This document shows, piece after piece, positions 8,660-18,421 of a stretch of 64,000 nucleotides of DNA. The stretch is from Cardiobacteriaceae bacterium TAE3-ERU3 (GTDB lineage: Bacteria; Pseudomonadota; Gammaproteobacteria; Cardiobacteriales; Cardiobacteriaceae). Positions within the stretch are counted from its first letter, which is position 1. Each line of letters opens with the position of its first letter. The notes under the pieces are model-generated. The model worked only from the letters and a program-made list of their open reading frames with translations. It was not told the origin of the DNA and ran no database searches. The stretch lies in assembly GCA_019218315.1 (NCBI GenBank), contig JAHUUI010000002.1:62001-126000 (forward strand). The letters run 5' to 3'. A program made the position numbers and the translations under genes.

Positions 8660-9706
8660 ATGTCAAAGACAGCTTCATTGGATGATTTGCTGCACTTTAC
8701 CCATAAACAAGGCGCATCAGATTTGCACTTAAGTGCTGGTATGCCACCTGTAGTACGGATCGATGGTGACGTCAGGCGGCTTAATGCTCCCCCGCTTGAA
8801 GCGCAAGAACTGCGGCAAATGATTTATGGCATTATGAATGATGCACAAGTTAAATCCTTTGAAGAACACTGGGAAGCGGACTTTTCGACCGAAATTAGGG
8901 GTATTGCCCGTTTCCGTGTCAATGTGTTTAATCAAAATCGTGGTATTTCGGTAGTCTTTCGTACGATTCCAAGCAAGGTTTTATCACTTGAGGAATTAAA
9001 AGCACCAGAGAAGTTTGTCGATATTATTGATGTACCACGGGGCTTGGTTTTAGTAACCGGGCCAACCGGTTCGGGGAAATCAACGACGCTGGCGGCAATG
9101 CTTAATCACATTAATGAGACCAAGCACGAGCATATTCTTACCATTGAAGACCCAATTGAATTTGTTCATGAAAGTAAAAAGTGCTTGATCAATCAGCGTG
9201 AAGTACATCGTGATACGCAGAGCTTCAGTAATGCATTACGTGCAGCTTTACGTGAAGATCCCGATATTATTCTTGTTGGCGAATTACGAGACCTCGAAAC
9301 GATCCGGCTTGCGCTGACTGCTGCTGAAACTGGTCACTTGGTATTTGGTACGTTGCACACCAGCTCTGCTGCGAAGACTATTGACCGTATTATCGACGTA
9401 TTCCCCGGAGAAGAAAAGCAGCTGGTGCGTTCAATGCTGTCCGAGTCCCTACGTGCCGTTGTAGCGCAGACGTTGCTTAAAAAGCGCGAAGGTGGACGAG
9501 TTGCTGTGCATGAGATTTTGGTTGGTACTTCAGCAGTCAAAAACTTGATTCGTGAGGATAAAGTGGCACAGATCTATTCAATGATTCAGACCGGTAAGCA
9601 ATACGGTATGCAGACTCTGGATCAGGGATTGAAGGATGTTGTTGCACAAGGGTTAGTTGATATTGAGCTGGCACGTAGTAAAGCTCATGACAGAAATGCA
9701 TTCTAA
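8660..9706 (+). CDS. pilT: Type IV pilus retraction ATPase PilT
   Basis: PilT, 348 residues, is the hexameric ATPase that powers depolymerisation of type IV pili, giving twitching motility and DNA uptake. It has an N-terminal PAS-like domain (SDLHLSAGMPP at about 16-26), Walker A GPTGSGKST at residues 134-142, the Asp box, Walker B IILVGELRD (about 198-206) and the His box LHTSSAAKTIDRI. The C-terminal retraction motif AIRNLIRE of classical PilT appears as SAVKNLIRE. GAGAGGG at about 8648-8654 serves as ribosome binding site. pilU follows 12 bases later. Confidence 0.97.
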   Translation: MSKTASLDDLLHFTHKQGASDLHLSAGMPPVVRIDGDVRRLNAPPLEAQELRQMIYGIMNDAQVKSFEEHWEADFSTEIRGIARFRVNVFNQNRGISVVFRTIPSKVLSLEELKAPEKFVDIIDVPRGLVLVTGPTGSGKSTTLAAMLNHINETKHEHILTIEDPIEFVHESKKCLINQREVHRDTQSFSNALRAALREDPDIILVGELRDLETIRLALTAAETGHLVFGTLHTSSAAKTIDRIIDVFPGEEKQLVRSMLSESLRAVVAQTLLKKREGGRVAVHEILVGTSAVKNLIREDKVAQIYSMIQTGKQYGMQTLDQGLKDVVAQGLVDIELARSKAHDRNAF

Positions 9707-9718
9707 ATAGGGGGATAT

Positions 9719-10936
9719 ATGGCTATTGATCAAGAAAAATTAACGCCTTTGTTTGAGCAAATTGTCAAGCTTGCCAAGCAACATAATGCATCGGATATTT
9801 TTATTAACTCTGATAATCATGCTGCGATAAAACGTGATGGTGAGCTACACTACCTAAAAAAAGTTTGGTTAGAAATAGATGACGTCTTTAATTTGTTGAA
9901 AGCAATTGTACGACCTGAAGCATATCAAGAGTTCATCGATACTCATGAAATGAACGCGATGATTGAAGTTTCAGATATGACGATTCTGCGTGTTAATGCT
10001 TATATGCAGCGTAATAAGCCGGGTATTGTTATGCGCTTGGTGCCTAGTGCCATTCCTTCACTTGAAAGCCTAAACTTGCCTGGTAGTGAACACCTTGAGA
10101 AGCTAGCGATGGTGCGTCGTGGTTTGGTCATTGTTGCGGGTGCAACTGGCAATGGTAAATCTACCACACTTGCAGCGATGATTGACTTGCGTAATCAAGA
10201 AGCTGCTGATCATATTATTACTGTTGAAGACCCGATTGAGTTTATGTACACCAGTAAGAAATCGGTGGTTATTCAGCGTGAGGTTGGGATTGATACTGCT
10301 TCCTATGGAGCAGCATTAAAAAACTCACTACGTCAGGCGCCTAATGTTGTCTTGATTGGTGAGATCCGTGATACGGAAACTATGGAGTATGCCTTGCATT
10401 TTGCTGAGACCGGGCATTTATGTCTCGCAACATTGCATGCGACCAATGCAGTACAGGCGATAGACCGAATCATAAACTTCTTTTCGCGAGATCAACGCAT
10501 ACAACTACAAAAAGAACTTGCGGGGCAGTTACGCTGTATTGTTGTTCAGCGGTTAATTCGAAAATCAGATGGTAGTGGGCGTATAGCAGCAATGGAAATG
10601 ATGATGAATACGCCGTTTATCCAGCAGTTAATTCACGATGGAGAGTTGAGCAAAATTCCTGATGCGATGAAGCGCGCGAATCCTGATGATGGCGTTTTCA
10701 CTTTTGATGAGTGTATTTTCAATCTCTACGAACAAGGATTGATTGATTTCGAAGAGGCAGAAGCAAATGTGAATTCAAGTAATGATTTCCGCGTGCGTCT
10801 GCGTAATCAATCTACACGCCAGTTGCCGCCCGAGTTGCAAGCGGCCGGTGAGTTTTTCAAAGTTCGCAGTGATGAAAGTGTGGAGCATGAAATGCTCAAA
10901 GCGCGCTTGGCGGAGCAGCGGAAAAAACGTTCGTGA
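9719..10936 (+). CDS. pilU: Type IV pilus accessory retraction ATPase PilU
   Basis: PilU, 405 residues, is the PilT paralogue that assists retraction. It has the same N-terminal and RecA-like domains, with Walker A GATGNGKST at residues 141-149, Walker B VVLIGEIRD and the His box LHATNAVQAIDRI. A C-terminal extension after about residue 345, ending in a basic stretch LAEQRKKRS, is a PilU feature that distinguishes it from PilT. The context pilT-pilU in one transcript is usual in Pseudomonas-like bacteria and indicates that this organism makes type IV pili; no pilin or assembly genes are in the window. Confidence 0.95.
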   Translation: MAIDQEKLTPLFEQIVKLAKQHNASDIFINSDNHAAIKRDGELHYLKKVWLEIDDVFNLLKAIVRPEAYQEFIDTHEMNAMIEVSDMTILRVNAYMQRNKPGIVMRLVPSAIPSLESLNLPGSEHLEKLAMVRRGLVIVAGATGNGKSTTLAAMIDLRNQEAADHIITVEDPIEFMYTSKKSVVIQREVGIDTASYGAALKNSLRQAPNVVLIGEIRDTETMEYALHFAETGHLCLATLHATNAVQAIDRIINFFSRDQRIQLQKELAGQLRCIVVQRLIRKSDGSGRIAAMEMMMNTPFIQQLIHDGELSKIPDAMKRANPDDGVFTFDECIFNLYEQGLIDFEEAEANVNSSNDFRVRLRNQSTRQLPPELQAAGEFFKVRSDESVEHEMLKARLAEQRKKRS

Positions 10937-10960
10937 TGTTTTAATTCAGTTTTTTTCCAT

Positions 10961-10989
10961 TTGGGTTTTGCTTTTTCTTAAGCTATAGT
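10961..10989 (+). promoter_or_regulatory. Possible sigma-70 promoter for parE
   Basis: TTGGGT (10961-10966) and TATAGT (10984-10989) are separated by 17 bases in the 136-base gap between pilU and parE. The spacing and -10 box are good and the -35 box moderate. It would give a leader of about 75 bases before parE. Confidence 0.45.
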
Positions 10990-11052
10990 GCGCCCGCATT
11001 GTGGGATTTTGGCTTGCTTAAATAAGCAACTCAGATCTATTACGTAAGGAAT

Positions 11053-11076
11053 ATGAGGTTGTTACACGCACAATGA
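11053..11076 (+). CDS. Possible seven-codon leader of parE
   Basis: An ATG at 11053 opens seven codons (MRLLHAQ) ending in TGA at 11074-11076, which overlaps the parE ATG (ATGA). AAGGA lies just upstream at 11046-11050 but is only two bases from the ATG. The parE start itself lacks a good ribosome binding site, so reinitiation from this leader is possible. Confidence 0.3.
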   Translation: MRLLHAQ

Positions 11077-12995
11077 CCAAACAATATCAGGCAGCCGATA
11101 TCGAGCTACTTAAAGGACTGGATCCGGTTAAGCGGCGTCCCGGTATGTACACCGATACCACGCGGCCAAACCATCTAGCGCTGGAAGTGATTGATAACAG
11201 TGTCGATGAAGCGCTGGCAGGACATGCAAAGAATATCAATGTGACGCTGTATAAAGATGGTTCGGTTAAAGTTCAGGATGATGGGCGTGGTATGCCGGTC
11301 GATATTCACCCGGAAGAGAACGTCAGTGGTGTTGAATTGATCCTCACCCGCTTGCATGCTGGCGGCAAGTTCTCCGGCAAGAACTACCAATTCAGTGGCG
11401 GCTTGCATGGTGTCGGTGTATCTGTGGTGAATGCGCTTTCCAAGCGTTTGGAAGTCGAAATTGAGCGTAGTGGCGGCTTGTATCGTCTGGTTTGCGAAAA
11501 TGGCGATGTGACTGAGCCATTGCAGCAGATTGAATCCATCGGTAAACGCCGGCATGGTACCAGTATTCATTTTTGGCCGGATGCGCAGTATTTTGACAGC
11601 GCCAACTTTTCTGTCCCCCGCTTGATCCATGCGCTCAAAGCCAAAGCTGTACTGTGCTCAGGCTTGCATATCAGTTTTTACGATGAGCAAAGCGATGAAA
11701 CCACACAGTGGTGCTACGAAGATGGATTGTATGATTACCTGACAACCCAGCTTGATGGGCTTGAGACACTACCGGAAGAACCATTTACCCTCAGTCATGT
11801 TGACGACGATGGGACTATTGACGTTGCCTTGACTTGGCTTGCTGAATCATCCGGCGTCAATGGCATTGAAGAGAGCTATGCGAACCTGATTCCGACCAGT
11901 CTGGGTGGTACGCACGTCAATGGTTTGCGTGCCGGGTTGGTTGAAGCCATTCGTGAATTTTGTGAATTCCGCCAATTATTACCACGTGGTGTCAAACTCA
12001 CGCCGGAAGATGTTTGGCAAGGCTGTCAGTACGTCTTATCGGTCAAAATACCCGAACCACAATTTGCCAGCCAAACCAAAGAACGCCTGACTTCGCGCCA
12101 TTGTGCAGGCTGGATCAGCAGTGTGGTTAAAGATAAATTTGGTCTTTATTTAAACCAGCAAAGTGAGATAGGGGAAGCGATTGCTACGCTGGCGATCAAT
12201 AATGCGCAAAAGCGCCAGCGTGCAGGTAAAAATATCGCCCGTAAGCGCATTACTGGTGGTCCGGCATTGCCGGGTAAGCTTGCCGATTGCGTCAATCAAG
12301 ACCCTCGCAGTGGTGAGCTTTTCCTCGTTGAAGGGGACTCGGCTGGTGGTTCGGCGAAGCAGGCACGTGATCGTAATTTTCAGGCGATCATGCCGTTACG
12401 CGGTAAGATCCTCAATACTTGGGAAGTTGATCCCGACCAGCTGATGGCTTCGCAAGAAGTTCACGACATTGCTGTCGCTATTGGTATTGACCCCGGCAAT
12501 GAAGATTTGAGCGGCTTGCGCTACGGAAAGATTTGTATACTGGCTGATGCTGACTCGGATGGATTGCACATAGCGACGCTGATTTGCGCATTGATGGTGC
12601 GTCATTTCCCGGCATTGGTGCGTGCTGGCCATTTGTACGTTGCCATGCCGCCGCTTTATCGCCTCGATGCCGGCAAACGTATTGAATACGCTCTTGATGC
12701 GAGTGAGCGGGATGCGCTGATTAAGCAGATTCGTCGTGATGGTTATAAAGGCAATATCGAAGTGACGCGCTTTAAGGGGCTGGGTGAAATGAACCCGCCA
12801 CAACTGCGTGAAACGACCATGAACCCAGATACTCGCCGTCTTGTACAGCTCACTGAAGATGCTGGGTTACATGAGATCATGGATATGTTGCTGGCGAAAA
12901 AACGCAGTGGCGATCGCCGTCACTGGTTGGAACTGAAGGGCGATATTGCCGATGATATGACGCTTGCCGCCGAAGAAGCGGAGGTCAGTGAATGA
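11073..12995 (+). CDS. parE: DNA topoisomerase IV subunit B
   Basis: ParE, 640 residues, is the ATPase subunit of topoisomerase IV, which decatenates sister chromosomes. It has the GHKL ATPase domain ([11 protein letters not shown] near 21, [11 protein letters not shown] with the catalytic Glu, and DDGRGMPV), the transducer, and the TOPRIM domain with [18 protein letters not shown] (about 413-430) and the metal-binding DADSDG. The length fits ParE and lacks the insert of gammaproteobacterial GyrB (about 800), and its partner downstream is ParC. The ATG overlaps the stop of a seven-codon reading frame at 11053-11076, and there is no strong ribosome binding site just before it. Confidence 0.95.
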   Translation: MTKQYQAADIELLKGLDPVKRRPGMYTDTTRPNHLALEVIDNSVDEALAGHAKNINVTLYKDGSVKVQDDGRGMPVDIHPEENVSGVELILTRLHAGGKFSGKNYQFSGGLHGVGVSVVNALSKRLEVEIERSGGLYRLVCENGDVTEPLQQIESIGKRRHGTSIHFWPDAQYFDSANFSVPRLIHALKAKAVLCSGLHISFYDEQSDETTQWCYEDGLYDYLTTQLDGLETLPEEPFTLSHVDDDGTIDVALTWLAESSGVNGIEESYANLIPTSLGGTHVNGLRAGLVEAIREFCEFRQLLPRGVKLTPEDVWQGCQYVLSVKIPEPQFASQTKERLTSRHCAGWISSVVKDKFGLYLNQQSEIGEAIATLAINNAQKRQRAGKNIARKRITGGPALPGKLADCVNQDPRSGELFLVEGDSAGGSAKQARDRNFQAIMPLRGKILNTWEVDPDQLMASQEVHDIAVAIGIDPGNEDLSGLRYGKICILADADSDGLHIATLICALMVRHFPALVRAGHLYVAMPPLYRLDAGKRIEYALDASERDALIKQIRRDGYKGNIEVTRFKGLGEMNPPQLRETTMNPDTRRLVQLTEDAGLHEIMDMLLAKKRSGDRRHWLELKGDIADDMTLAAEEAEVSE

Positions 12996-15229
12996 AGACG
13001 ATGGAAGAACAGCAAACGCTTGCCGCCTTTACCGAAAAGGCATATCTCGACTACGCAATGTACGTTATTTTGGATCGTGCATTGCCGCATATTGCTGATG
13101 GGCTTAAGCCAGTTCAGCGGCGCATCGTTTATGCGATGTCCGAATTGGGTTTGTCAGCTCAATCCAAACACAAAAAGTCGTCTCGTACGGTGGGTGACGT
13201 TCTCGGTAAATACCATCCACATGGTGATAGCGCGTGCTATGAAGCCATGGTACTCATGGCACAATCATTCAGTTACCGTTATCCGTTGATCGACGGGCAG
13301 GGCAACTGGGGTAGCATGGATGACCCGAAATCATTTGCTGCGATGCGATACACCGAATCACGACTGACGCCTTATGCAAAGAGCTTGCTCAGTGAAGTCA
13401 GCCAAGGCACGGTTGAATGGGTTGCAAACTTTGACGGTACGATGCGCGAACCAGCGCATTTACCAGCACGATTGCCTAATATTTTACTCAATGGTGCGAG
13501 TGGTATTGCAGTGGGAATGTCGACAGATATTCCGCCGCATAACTTGCGTGAAGTCGTTGCAGCGTGTTTGGCTTTACTTGAAAACCCTGAAATAGACGAA
13601 GAAAGCTTGCTCAGGCATATACCGGCGCCGGATTTCCCTACCGGTGGTGAGCTGATTACGCCGCGCAGCGAAATTGCAGATATGTATCGCAGTGGCAATG
13701 GCTCACTCAAGCTGCGCGCTAAGTACCACCATGAAGACGGCAATATCGTCATTGATCAGCTGCCGTATCAAGTATCAGGTAGTAAAGTGCAAGAGCAGAT
13801 TGCCAAGCAAATGCAGGCGAAGAAGCTGGCATGGCTGGAAGATTTGCGTGATGAATCTGATTATGAGAACCCGATTCGCTTGGTTTTGATTCCACGTTCG
13901 AATCGCGTTGATGCGGATCGCTTGATGCAGCATTTATTCGCAACCACAGATTTGGAAAAGAATTATCGCGTGCAGTTCAACATGATTGGGCTAGATGGCA
14001 AACCACAAGTGAAGCCGCTGCGCCACATTCTCGACGAATGGTTGCATTACCGTGAAGCGACTTTGCGCAGTCGCTTGGAATTCCGCCTTGGTCAAGTCAA
14101 TGATCGCCTGCATATTCTTGATGCTTTACTGTTGGCTTATCTCAATATCGATGAAGTCATCCGCATTATTCGTGAAGAAGACGAGCCAAAAGCAGTCCTG
14201 ATCAGCACCTTCGGGCTCAGCGAAATTCAGGCCGAAGCGATCCTTAACACACGCTTGCGCCATTTGGCTCGCCTTGAGGAAATGAAAATTCGCGATGAGC
14301 AGCATGCTCTTGCTACAGAACGCGATCAGCTCAACGCCTTGCTCGGTAGCCGAAAAAAATTACATCAATTGCTTGGCAAAGAACTCAAAGAAGATAGCGA
14401 ATCTTATGGGGATGCACGTCGTACCATGCTCGTTGAGCGTGAAGCATCCGCGGCGCTTGATGAAAGTGAGCTGATGCCGAGTGAAGCTGTGACGCTGGTT
14501 CTCTCTGAAATGGGCTGGGTTCGTGCTGCTAAAGGGCACAATATCGACGGCGCAGCTTTGAATTACAAAACAGGTGACGCATTTTTGACCCAAGCAGCGG
14601 GGCGCTCAAATCAATCAGCATGTCTTTTGGCTGATGATGGGCGCTGCTATACCTTGGCAATGCATGGCTTACCTTCGGCGCGCAGCTATGGTGAGCCACT
14701 GTCGGGTAGCTTAAGCCTCAACGCAAACCAAAAAATCATTGATGCAATTGCCGTTGAGCCTGAAGCGATGTATCTCGTCGCTGCGGACAATGGCTATGGC
14801 TTCAGGATCAAAGGGGAAGATTTGCTGTCTAAAACCAAGACTGGCAAAGCTATCCTTAATACCGGCAAAGAAGCAAAAGCTCTGGGTATTTATGGTCCGA
14901 TTGAGGAAGACGGGCATATTTTGCTGACCAGTAACGAAGGCCGGGCTTTGATCATTGTTGCCGGTGAATTGCCAGCCCTGAGCAAAGGCAAAGGAAACCA
15001 GCTAATTGGCATCAGTTCGAAAGCATTTAAAGATGGTGTGCGCTTGCATTCACTGACCTACCTTGGCTGTGATGGTGAAGTAGCACTGCACAGTGGCCGC
15101 CAAAAAATGTACATCAAGCGTAAAGACTATACGCAATATCTCGCAGCTCGTGGCCATAAAGGGCATTTTTTGCCTAAGGGCTACCGCAACATCGAGAGCA
15201 TAAGTGATTTGAAAGAGGATAATCTATAA
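12992..15229 (+). CDS. parC: DNA topoisomerase IV subunit A
   Basis: ParC, 745 residues, is the DNA-cleaving subunit of topoisomerase IV. The catalytic tyrosine is Tyr120 in RYTESRLT, the same number as in E. coli. The quinolone-resistance region reads [12 protein letters not shown] with Ser80 and Glu84, the drug-sensitive residues at those positions. A shorter, degenerate beta-pinwheel C-terminal domain follows after about residue 490, as expected for ParC rather than GyrA (about 850+). The start codon overlaps the parE stop (ATGA). The stop overlaps the next gene, so parE, parC and the acyltransferase gene are one coupled unit. Confidence 0.96.
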   Translation: MKTMEEQQTLAAFTEKAYLDYAMYVILDRALPHIADGLKPVQRRIVYAMSELGLSAQSKHKKSSRTVGDVLGKYHPHGDSACYEAMVLMAQSFSYRYPLIDGQGNWGSMDDPKSFAAMRYTESRLTPYAKSLLSEVSQGTVEWVANFDGTMREPAHLPARLPNILLNGASGIAVGMSTDIPPHNLREVVAACLALLENPEIDEESLLRHIPAPDFPTGGELITPRSEIADMYRSGNGSLKLRAKYHHEDGNIVIDQLPYQVSGSKVQEQIAKQMQAKKLAWLEDLRDESDYENPIRLVLIPRSNRVDADRLMQHLFATTDLEKNYRVQFNMIGLDGKPQVKPLRHILDEWLHYREATLRSRLEFRLGQVNDRLHILDALLLAYLNIDEVIRIIREEDEPKAVLISTFGLSEIQAEAILNTRLRHLARLEEMKIRDEQHALATERDQLNALLGSRKKLHQLLGKELKEDSESYGDARRTMLVEREASAALDESELMPSEAVTLVLSEMGWVRAAKGHNIDGAALNYKTGDAFLTQAAGRSNQSACLLADDGRCYTLAMHGLPSARSYGEPLSGSLSLNANQKIIDAIAVEPEAMYLVAADNGYGFRIKGEDLLSKTKTGKAILNTGKEAKALGIYGPIEEDGHILLTSNEGRALIIVAGELPALSKGKGNQLIGISSKAFKDGVRLHSLTYLGCDGEVALHSGRQKMYIKRKDYTQYLAARGHKGHFLPKGYRNIESISDLKEDNL

Positions 15230-16941
15230 TGTCACAATTACCCGTACCACCGCTGGAAAGTACGCTAAAGCGTTTTGTTGATTGGCTCAGCCCAATCGTC
15301 GATGATAAAACCCTGCAAAACAGCCAGAAAGCTGCGGAAGCTTTTCACGCAGGTGAAGGCCAAGATTTGCAAGCGCGGTTAGAGCGTTTTGCTGCAGACA
15401 AAGCCCCTGATTCATGGTTAATCGAGACATGGCGTGAAGCAAATCTTGCCAATCGTGACAGCTTGCCGCTTTCAACCAATGTTGCAATGCGCATTGAATG
15501 GTCTGCGACCCAGACCGGCCTTAAGCGTGTTGCACATTTTGTCAATGCATTGGTCCAAGTACACGCTGACTACCGTAACGGCAAACCCATTGATACACAT
15601 GAACAGCGCGGTCAGGCGCTGTGCCGTGAGCAGCAAAAGATTCTTTTAGGTGCTTCTCGTCGCCCAAATCAGGGCATAGACAAATTCGTCTTTAATGAAG
15701 ATACAACCGGGATAGGGTATATCGTTGTTCTGTGCAAGGGTTATGCTTGGCGAGTCAACGTTCTTGATGAAAAAGGTGGTATTGCCAGCCCGGCTCAGCT
15801 TGATCACGTGATTCATATTATTCTGAATGCCCATGAGCAGGAAGCCGAGATTGCCTTTACAGCACCGTCAATTTTGCCAGCGGAGCACGCTTGCGAAATC
15901 CGTGCACAGTTGATTTGCAGAGGTGACAATAGCAATGCCTGGCAGTGTATTGAAGGGGCGTTATTCGTCCTCAGCCTTGATGAAACCCATCATCAGGATG
16001 GGGACGCGGCATTAACTGAGACGCTGTTCAACGATGGTAGCGACATTTGGGCTTATAAGCCTTTAAATTACGTATGTTATTTGAATGATGACCGCTATTA
16101 CGTACATTTTGAACATACATGGACAGATGCTGGCACCATTGCTGATATTATTGCTTGTGCTCAGGCGCACTATGATGAGCAAGATTGCTCACGCAAGAAC
16201 CAATTACCAGCTGATCTAGGCATGACGGCGCTGGAGTGGCGTATCGGTGAACAAACCCGTTTGCTGCTTAAAGAGCATCTTGCCGAATATGTTCGTCGTG
16301 CTGAAACGCTGCGTATTCGTCACAGTGAAATCATTATCAGTGAAGCGGATCAGCAGCTACTTGCGGGTTACAGCAAAGATGCTCTTTGCCAGATTTTACT
16401 GCAATACGCGCAGTACGCGACATTTGGCAAAATACACAACACCTATGAAGCAGTGGATATGCGCCACTTTGCCAATGGGCGTACGGAGTGTTTGCGCCCG
16501 GTATCACGCGAATCTGTTGCCTTGATTAAAGCGCTATATGATGGCGTCGCAACAAAGCGGCAATTTGATGACTTTGTGGCTGAGCATAAAAACCGGATTA
16601 AGGCTTGCAAGCGTGGTGAAGGCGTCCATCGCCATTTGCTCGGCTTGGCGACTCAGGCCAAAGAAGCAGAAGTTGATGCGGCCATATTCAAAGATGCCGG
16701 CTATCGCCAGCTTGGCGAGGATGTTTTTTCCACAACCTCTCTCGGCACGCATGACCATATTGGCCACATCGCCTTTGCCCCGACATGCAAAGATGGATAC
16801 GGCATCAACTACACAGCGCTGCGCAATCACTACAGCTTTGTGGTGATTTATCGCCGTTCAAAAGGTGAGCAGGTTGAGAGCTTGATTGAAGAACTTGAGT
16901 CCGGTATTCGGCGGATTTTGATGTTGCTGCGCCAGAGCTAA
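15229..16941 (+). CDS. Choline/carnitine O-acyltransferase family protein
   Basis: A 570-residue member of the carnitine acyltransferase family, which moves acyl groups between CoA and carnitine or choline. The N-terminus has the family signature PVPPLESTLKRFVDWLSPI (about residues 5-23) and RDSLPLSTN. The catalytic-histidine motif is FEHTWTDAG, with Glu295 and His296. The CoA/carnitine-binding motif YEAVDMRHF...GRTE spans Tyr406 to Glu420. The late segments STTSLGT and KDGYGINY match the conserved C-terminal motifs. There is no signal peptide. The length is close to eukaryotic CrAT (about 600-630). Its ATG shares a base with the parC stop (TAATG). The family is mainly eukaryotic and patchy in bacteria. 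The substrate is not determined. Confidence 0.88.
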   Translation: MSQLPVPPLESTLKRFVDWLSPIVDDKTLQNSQKAAEAFHAGEGQDLQARLERFAADKAPDSWLIETWREANLANRDSLPLSTNVAMRIEWSATQTGLKRVAHFVNALVQVHADYRNGKPIDTHEQRGQALCREQQKILLGASRRPNQGIDKFVFNEDTTGIGYIVVLCKGYAWRVNVLDEKGGIASPAQLDHVIHIILNAHEQEAEIAFTAPSILPAEHACEIRAQLICRGDNSNAWQCIEGALFVLSLDETHHQDGDAALTETLFNDGSDIWAYKPLNYVCYLNDDRYYVHFEHTWTDAGTIADIIACAQAHYDEQDCSRKNQLPADLGMTALEWRIGEQTRLLLKEHLAEYVRRAETLRIRHSEIIISEADQQLLAGYSKDALCQILLQYAQYATFGKIHNTYEAVDMRHFANGRTECLRPVSRESVALIKALYDGVATKRQFDDFVAEHKNRIKACKRGEGVHRHLLGLATQAKEAEVDAAIFKDAGYRQLGEDVFSTTSLGTHDHIGHIAFAPTCKDGYGINYTALRNHYSFVVIYRRSKGEQVESLIEELESGIRRILMLLRQS

Positions 16942-16970
16942 AGCGTGCTCTTTATCCAGTTGCAAATAAC

Positions 16971-17000
16971 AAAAAAGGCGAGACATTTCTCGCCTTTTTT
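16971..17000 (+). terminator. Bidirectional terminator between the acyltransferase and NlpC/P60 genes
   Basis: A 13-bp stem (AAAAAAGGCGAGA with TCTCGCCTTTTTT) and a 4-base loop. The A-run on one side and T-run on the other let it end transcription from both convergent genes. Confidence 0.9.
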
Positions 17001-17015
17001 GTTGGTGAAAATTTA

Positions 17016-17594
17016 CTACTGGATATTTTTTGCTTTTTGGGTAGAAATCTTTGCTATTTGAACATCGCTTGCTTCTATGACGCTGCGCGCGCCCATATAG
17101 CGCTTGCCCCAATAACCACTGGTAAAAGAATCGATGGCGACTGTTTTGCCCGTGGAGGGTGCGTGTAGCATTTTATCCTCACCGACATAAATGCCAACGT
17201 GGGTGACGCGGCCACCACGGCCAAAAAAGACCAAATCACCAATTTCAGGGTTCTCAATCGGCGTTAGTGCTTGGTACTGATCGCGGCTAATGCGTGGCAA
17301 TTGATGACCAAGTTTGGCAAAGACAAAGCGAACCAATCCAGAGCAATCAAATCCGTTGCGGTTTGTGCCGCCATATTTATATGGTGTGCCGATTAGCGTC
17401 TTGGCAAATTCGACCAGATCATTGCGTTGAGAGTCTTGCGTCAAAGAGATGCGCTCCGGGCTGACTGTGGCATCTATTTTGTGAAATAAGGGGGCAGTCG
17501 TCATTCGGGTATAGTAAGCCCGTTGGGTGTCGGCGGCTGCAAAGTTGCTTAGTAACGCTGCAGCGCAGATCAAACTCAAATTGATAAAGCGCAT
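17016..17594 (-). CDS. Secreted NlpC/P60 family peptidoglycan hydrolase
   Basis: A 192-residue exported cysteine peptidase, likely a D,L-endopeptidase that cuts peptide stems of peptidoglycan. The signal peptide covers about residues 1-21 (ending SNFAAA). The NlpC/P60 domain spans about 60-175, with catalytic Cys84 in GFDCSGLVRF, His132 in VTHVGIYVG and the third polar residue His144 in MLHAPSTGK. PYKYGGT precedes the nucleophile as in the family. It has no lipobox, so it is probably periplasmic. It is transcribed toward the acyltransferase gene and ends at the shared terminator. Confidence 0.92.
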   Translation of the reverse strand: MRFINLSLICAAALLSNFAAADTQRAYYTRMTTAPLFHKIDATVSPERISLTQDSQRNDLVEFAKTLIGTPYKYGGTNRNGFDCSGLVRFVFAKLGHQLPRISRDQYQALTPIENPEIGDLVFFGRGGRVTHVGIYVGEDKMLHAPSTGKTVAIDSFTSGYWGKRYMGARSVIEASDVQIAKISTQKAKNIQ

Positions 17595-17656
17595 ATACTG
17601 AATTTGGGGAAAAATGGGATTTTAACGCAAAGGTTAGAAAATGTCTTGCGCAAATT

Positions 17657-17699
17657 GTGCCGGATGTTGCCACGGCTAATGCTTGTGGCGATCCGGCAC
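17657..17699. repeat. Long imperfect inverted repeat between phoU and the NlpC/P60 gene
   Basis: GTGCCGGAT (17657-17665) pairs with ATCCGGCAC (17691-17699), and inside them GCCAC pairs with GTGGC. The result is a long GC-rich hairpin 11 bases past the phoU stop. It has no adjacent T-run, so it may protect the pst-phoU mRNA 3' end or act as a weak terminator. Confidence 0.6.
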
Positions 17700-17709
17700 T
17701 TATGAAGGA

Positions 17710-18408
17710 TCAGTAGTTCAATAGTTTGCTGACTTCATCTGGTGTTTTGTGGCGAATATCATGGCCTTTATCATAAAAAATAATGGCTTCTGCGATATTC
17801 ATGCTGTGATCACCGACGCGCTCTAGCGCTTTAGCCGCAAACAATACGTTCACTGCCTGGCTGATATAGCGTGGATCTTCCATCATATAGGTGATGAGCT
17901 GGCGCGTCACGCTGGCATAGTTGGCGTCAAGTTCGCGGTCATCGTGCAGAAGCTTGATCGCTTCATCAATATCAATACGCGCAATAACGTTGATGATGCG
18001 GCTGAGCATACTGTGTGCAAGGCGGGCTGTTGGGCGCAATTCTTGCCAGAGTTTACTGTCGGTATCGACGTCCTCGCTGAGTAAAAAGCGGGCAATTTTG
18101 GTCAGTTCATCACCGATGCGCTCAAAGTCGGTTGCGATGCGGTCAGTGGCGCTGAGATAGCGCAAATCAACGGCAACCGGAGCGCGTGTCGCGGTTAGGC
18201 GTACGCACTCTTGGTTGATATTGAGGTGGTACTGGTTGACCTTTTCATCCAATGCTTCAATTTTTTCAAGTTCGCTGCGCTGTGCATTGTTGCGCAGAAA
18301 ATCATGCATGATGGTGAATTGTTGCTCAGTGAGCTTGCCCATTTCTGCGGTCATATTTTGCAGATTGAGTAGGGCTTCGTCGAAGCGTTTGCTGAGGTGC
18401 TTATTCAT
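17710..18408 (-). CDS. phoU: Phosphate signalling/transport regulator PhoU
   Basis: PhoU, 232 residues, links the Pst transporter to the PhoR/PhoB two-component system and keeps the Pho regulon off when phosphate is plentiful. It is built of two three-helix PhoU repeats (about 10-110 and 115-220), each with the family E-x-x-x-D metal-binding pattern; KALERVGDHSMNIAEAI near the C-terminus is typical. A TTG at 18429 would extend it into pstB, but AAAGGAC just upstream of the ATG at 18408 fixes the shorter start. It is the last gene of pstSCAB-phoU. No phoB or phoR is in the window. Confidence 0.95.
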   Translation of the reverse strand: MNKHLSKRFDEALLNLQNMTAEMGKLTEQQFTIMHDFLRNNAQRSELEKIEALDEKVNQYHLNINQECVRLTATRAPVAVDLRYLSATDRIATDFERIGDELTKIARFLLSEDVDTDSKLWQELRPTARLAHSMLSRIINVIARIDIDEAIKLLHDDRELDANYASVTRQLITYMMEDPRYISQAVNVLFAAKALERVGDHSMNIAEAIIFYDKGHDIRHKTPDEVSKLLNY

Positions 18409-18421
18409 GGGTATGTCCTTT

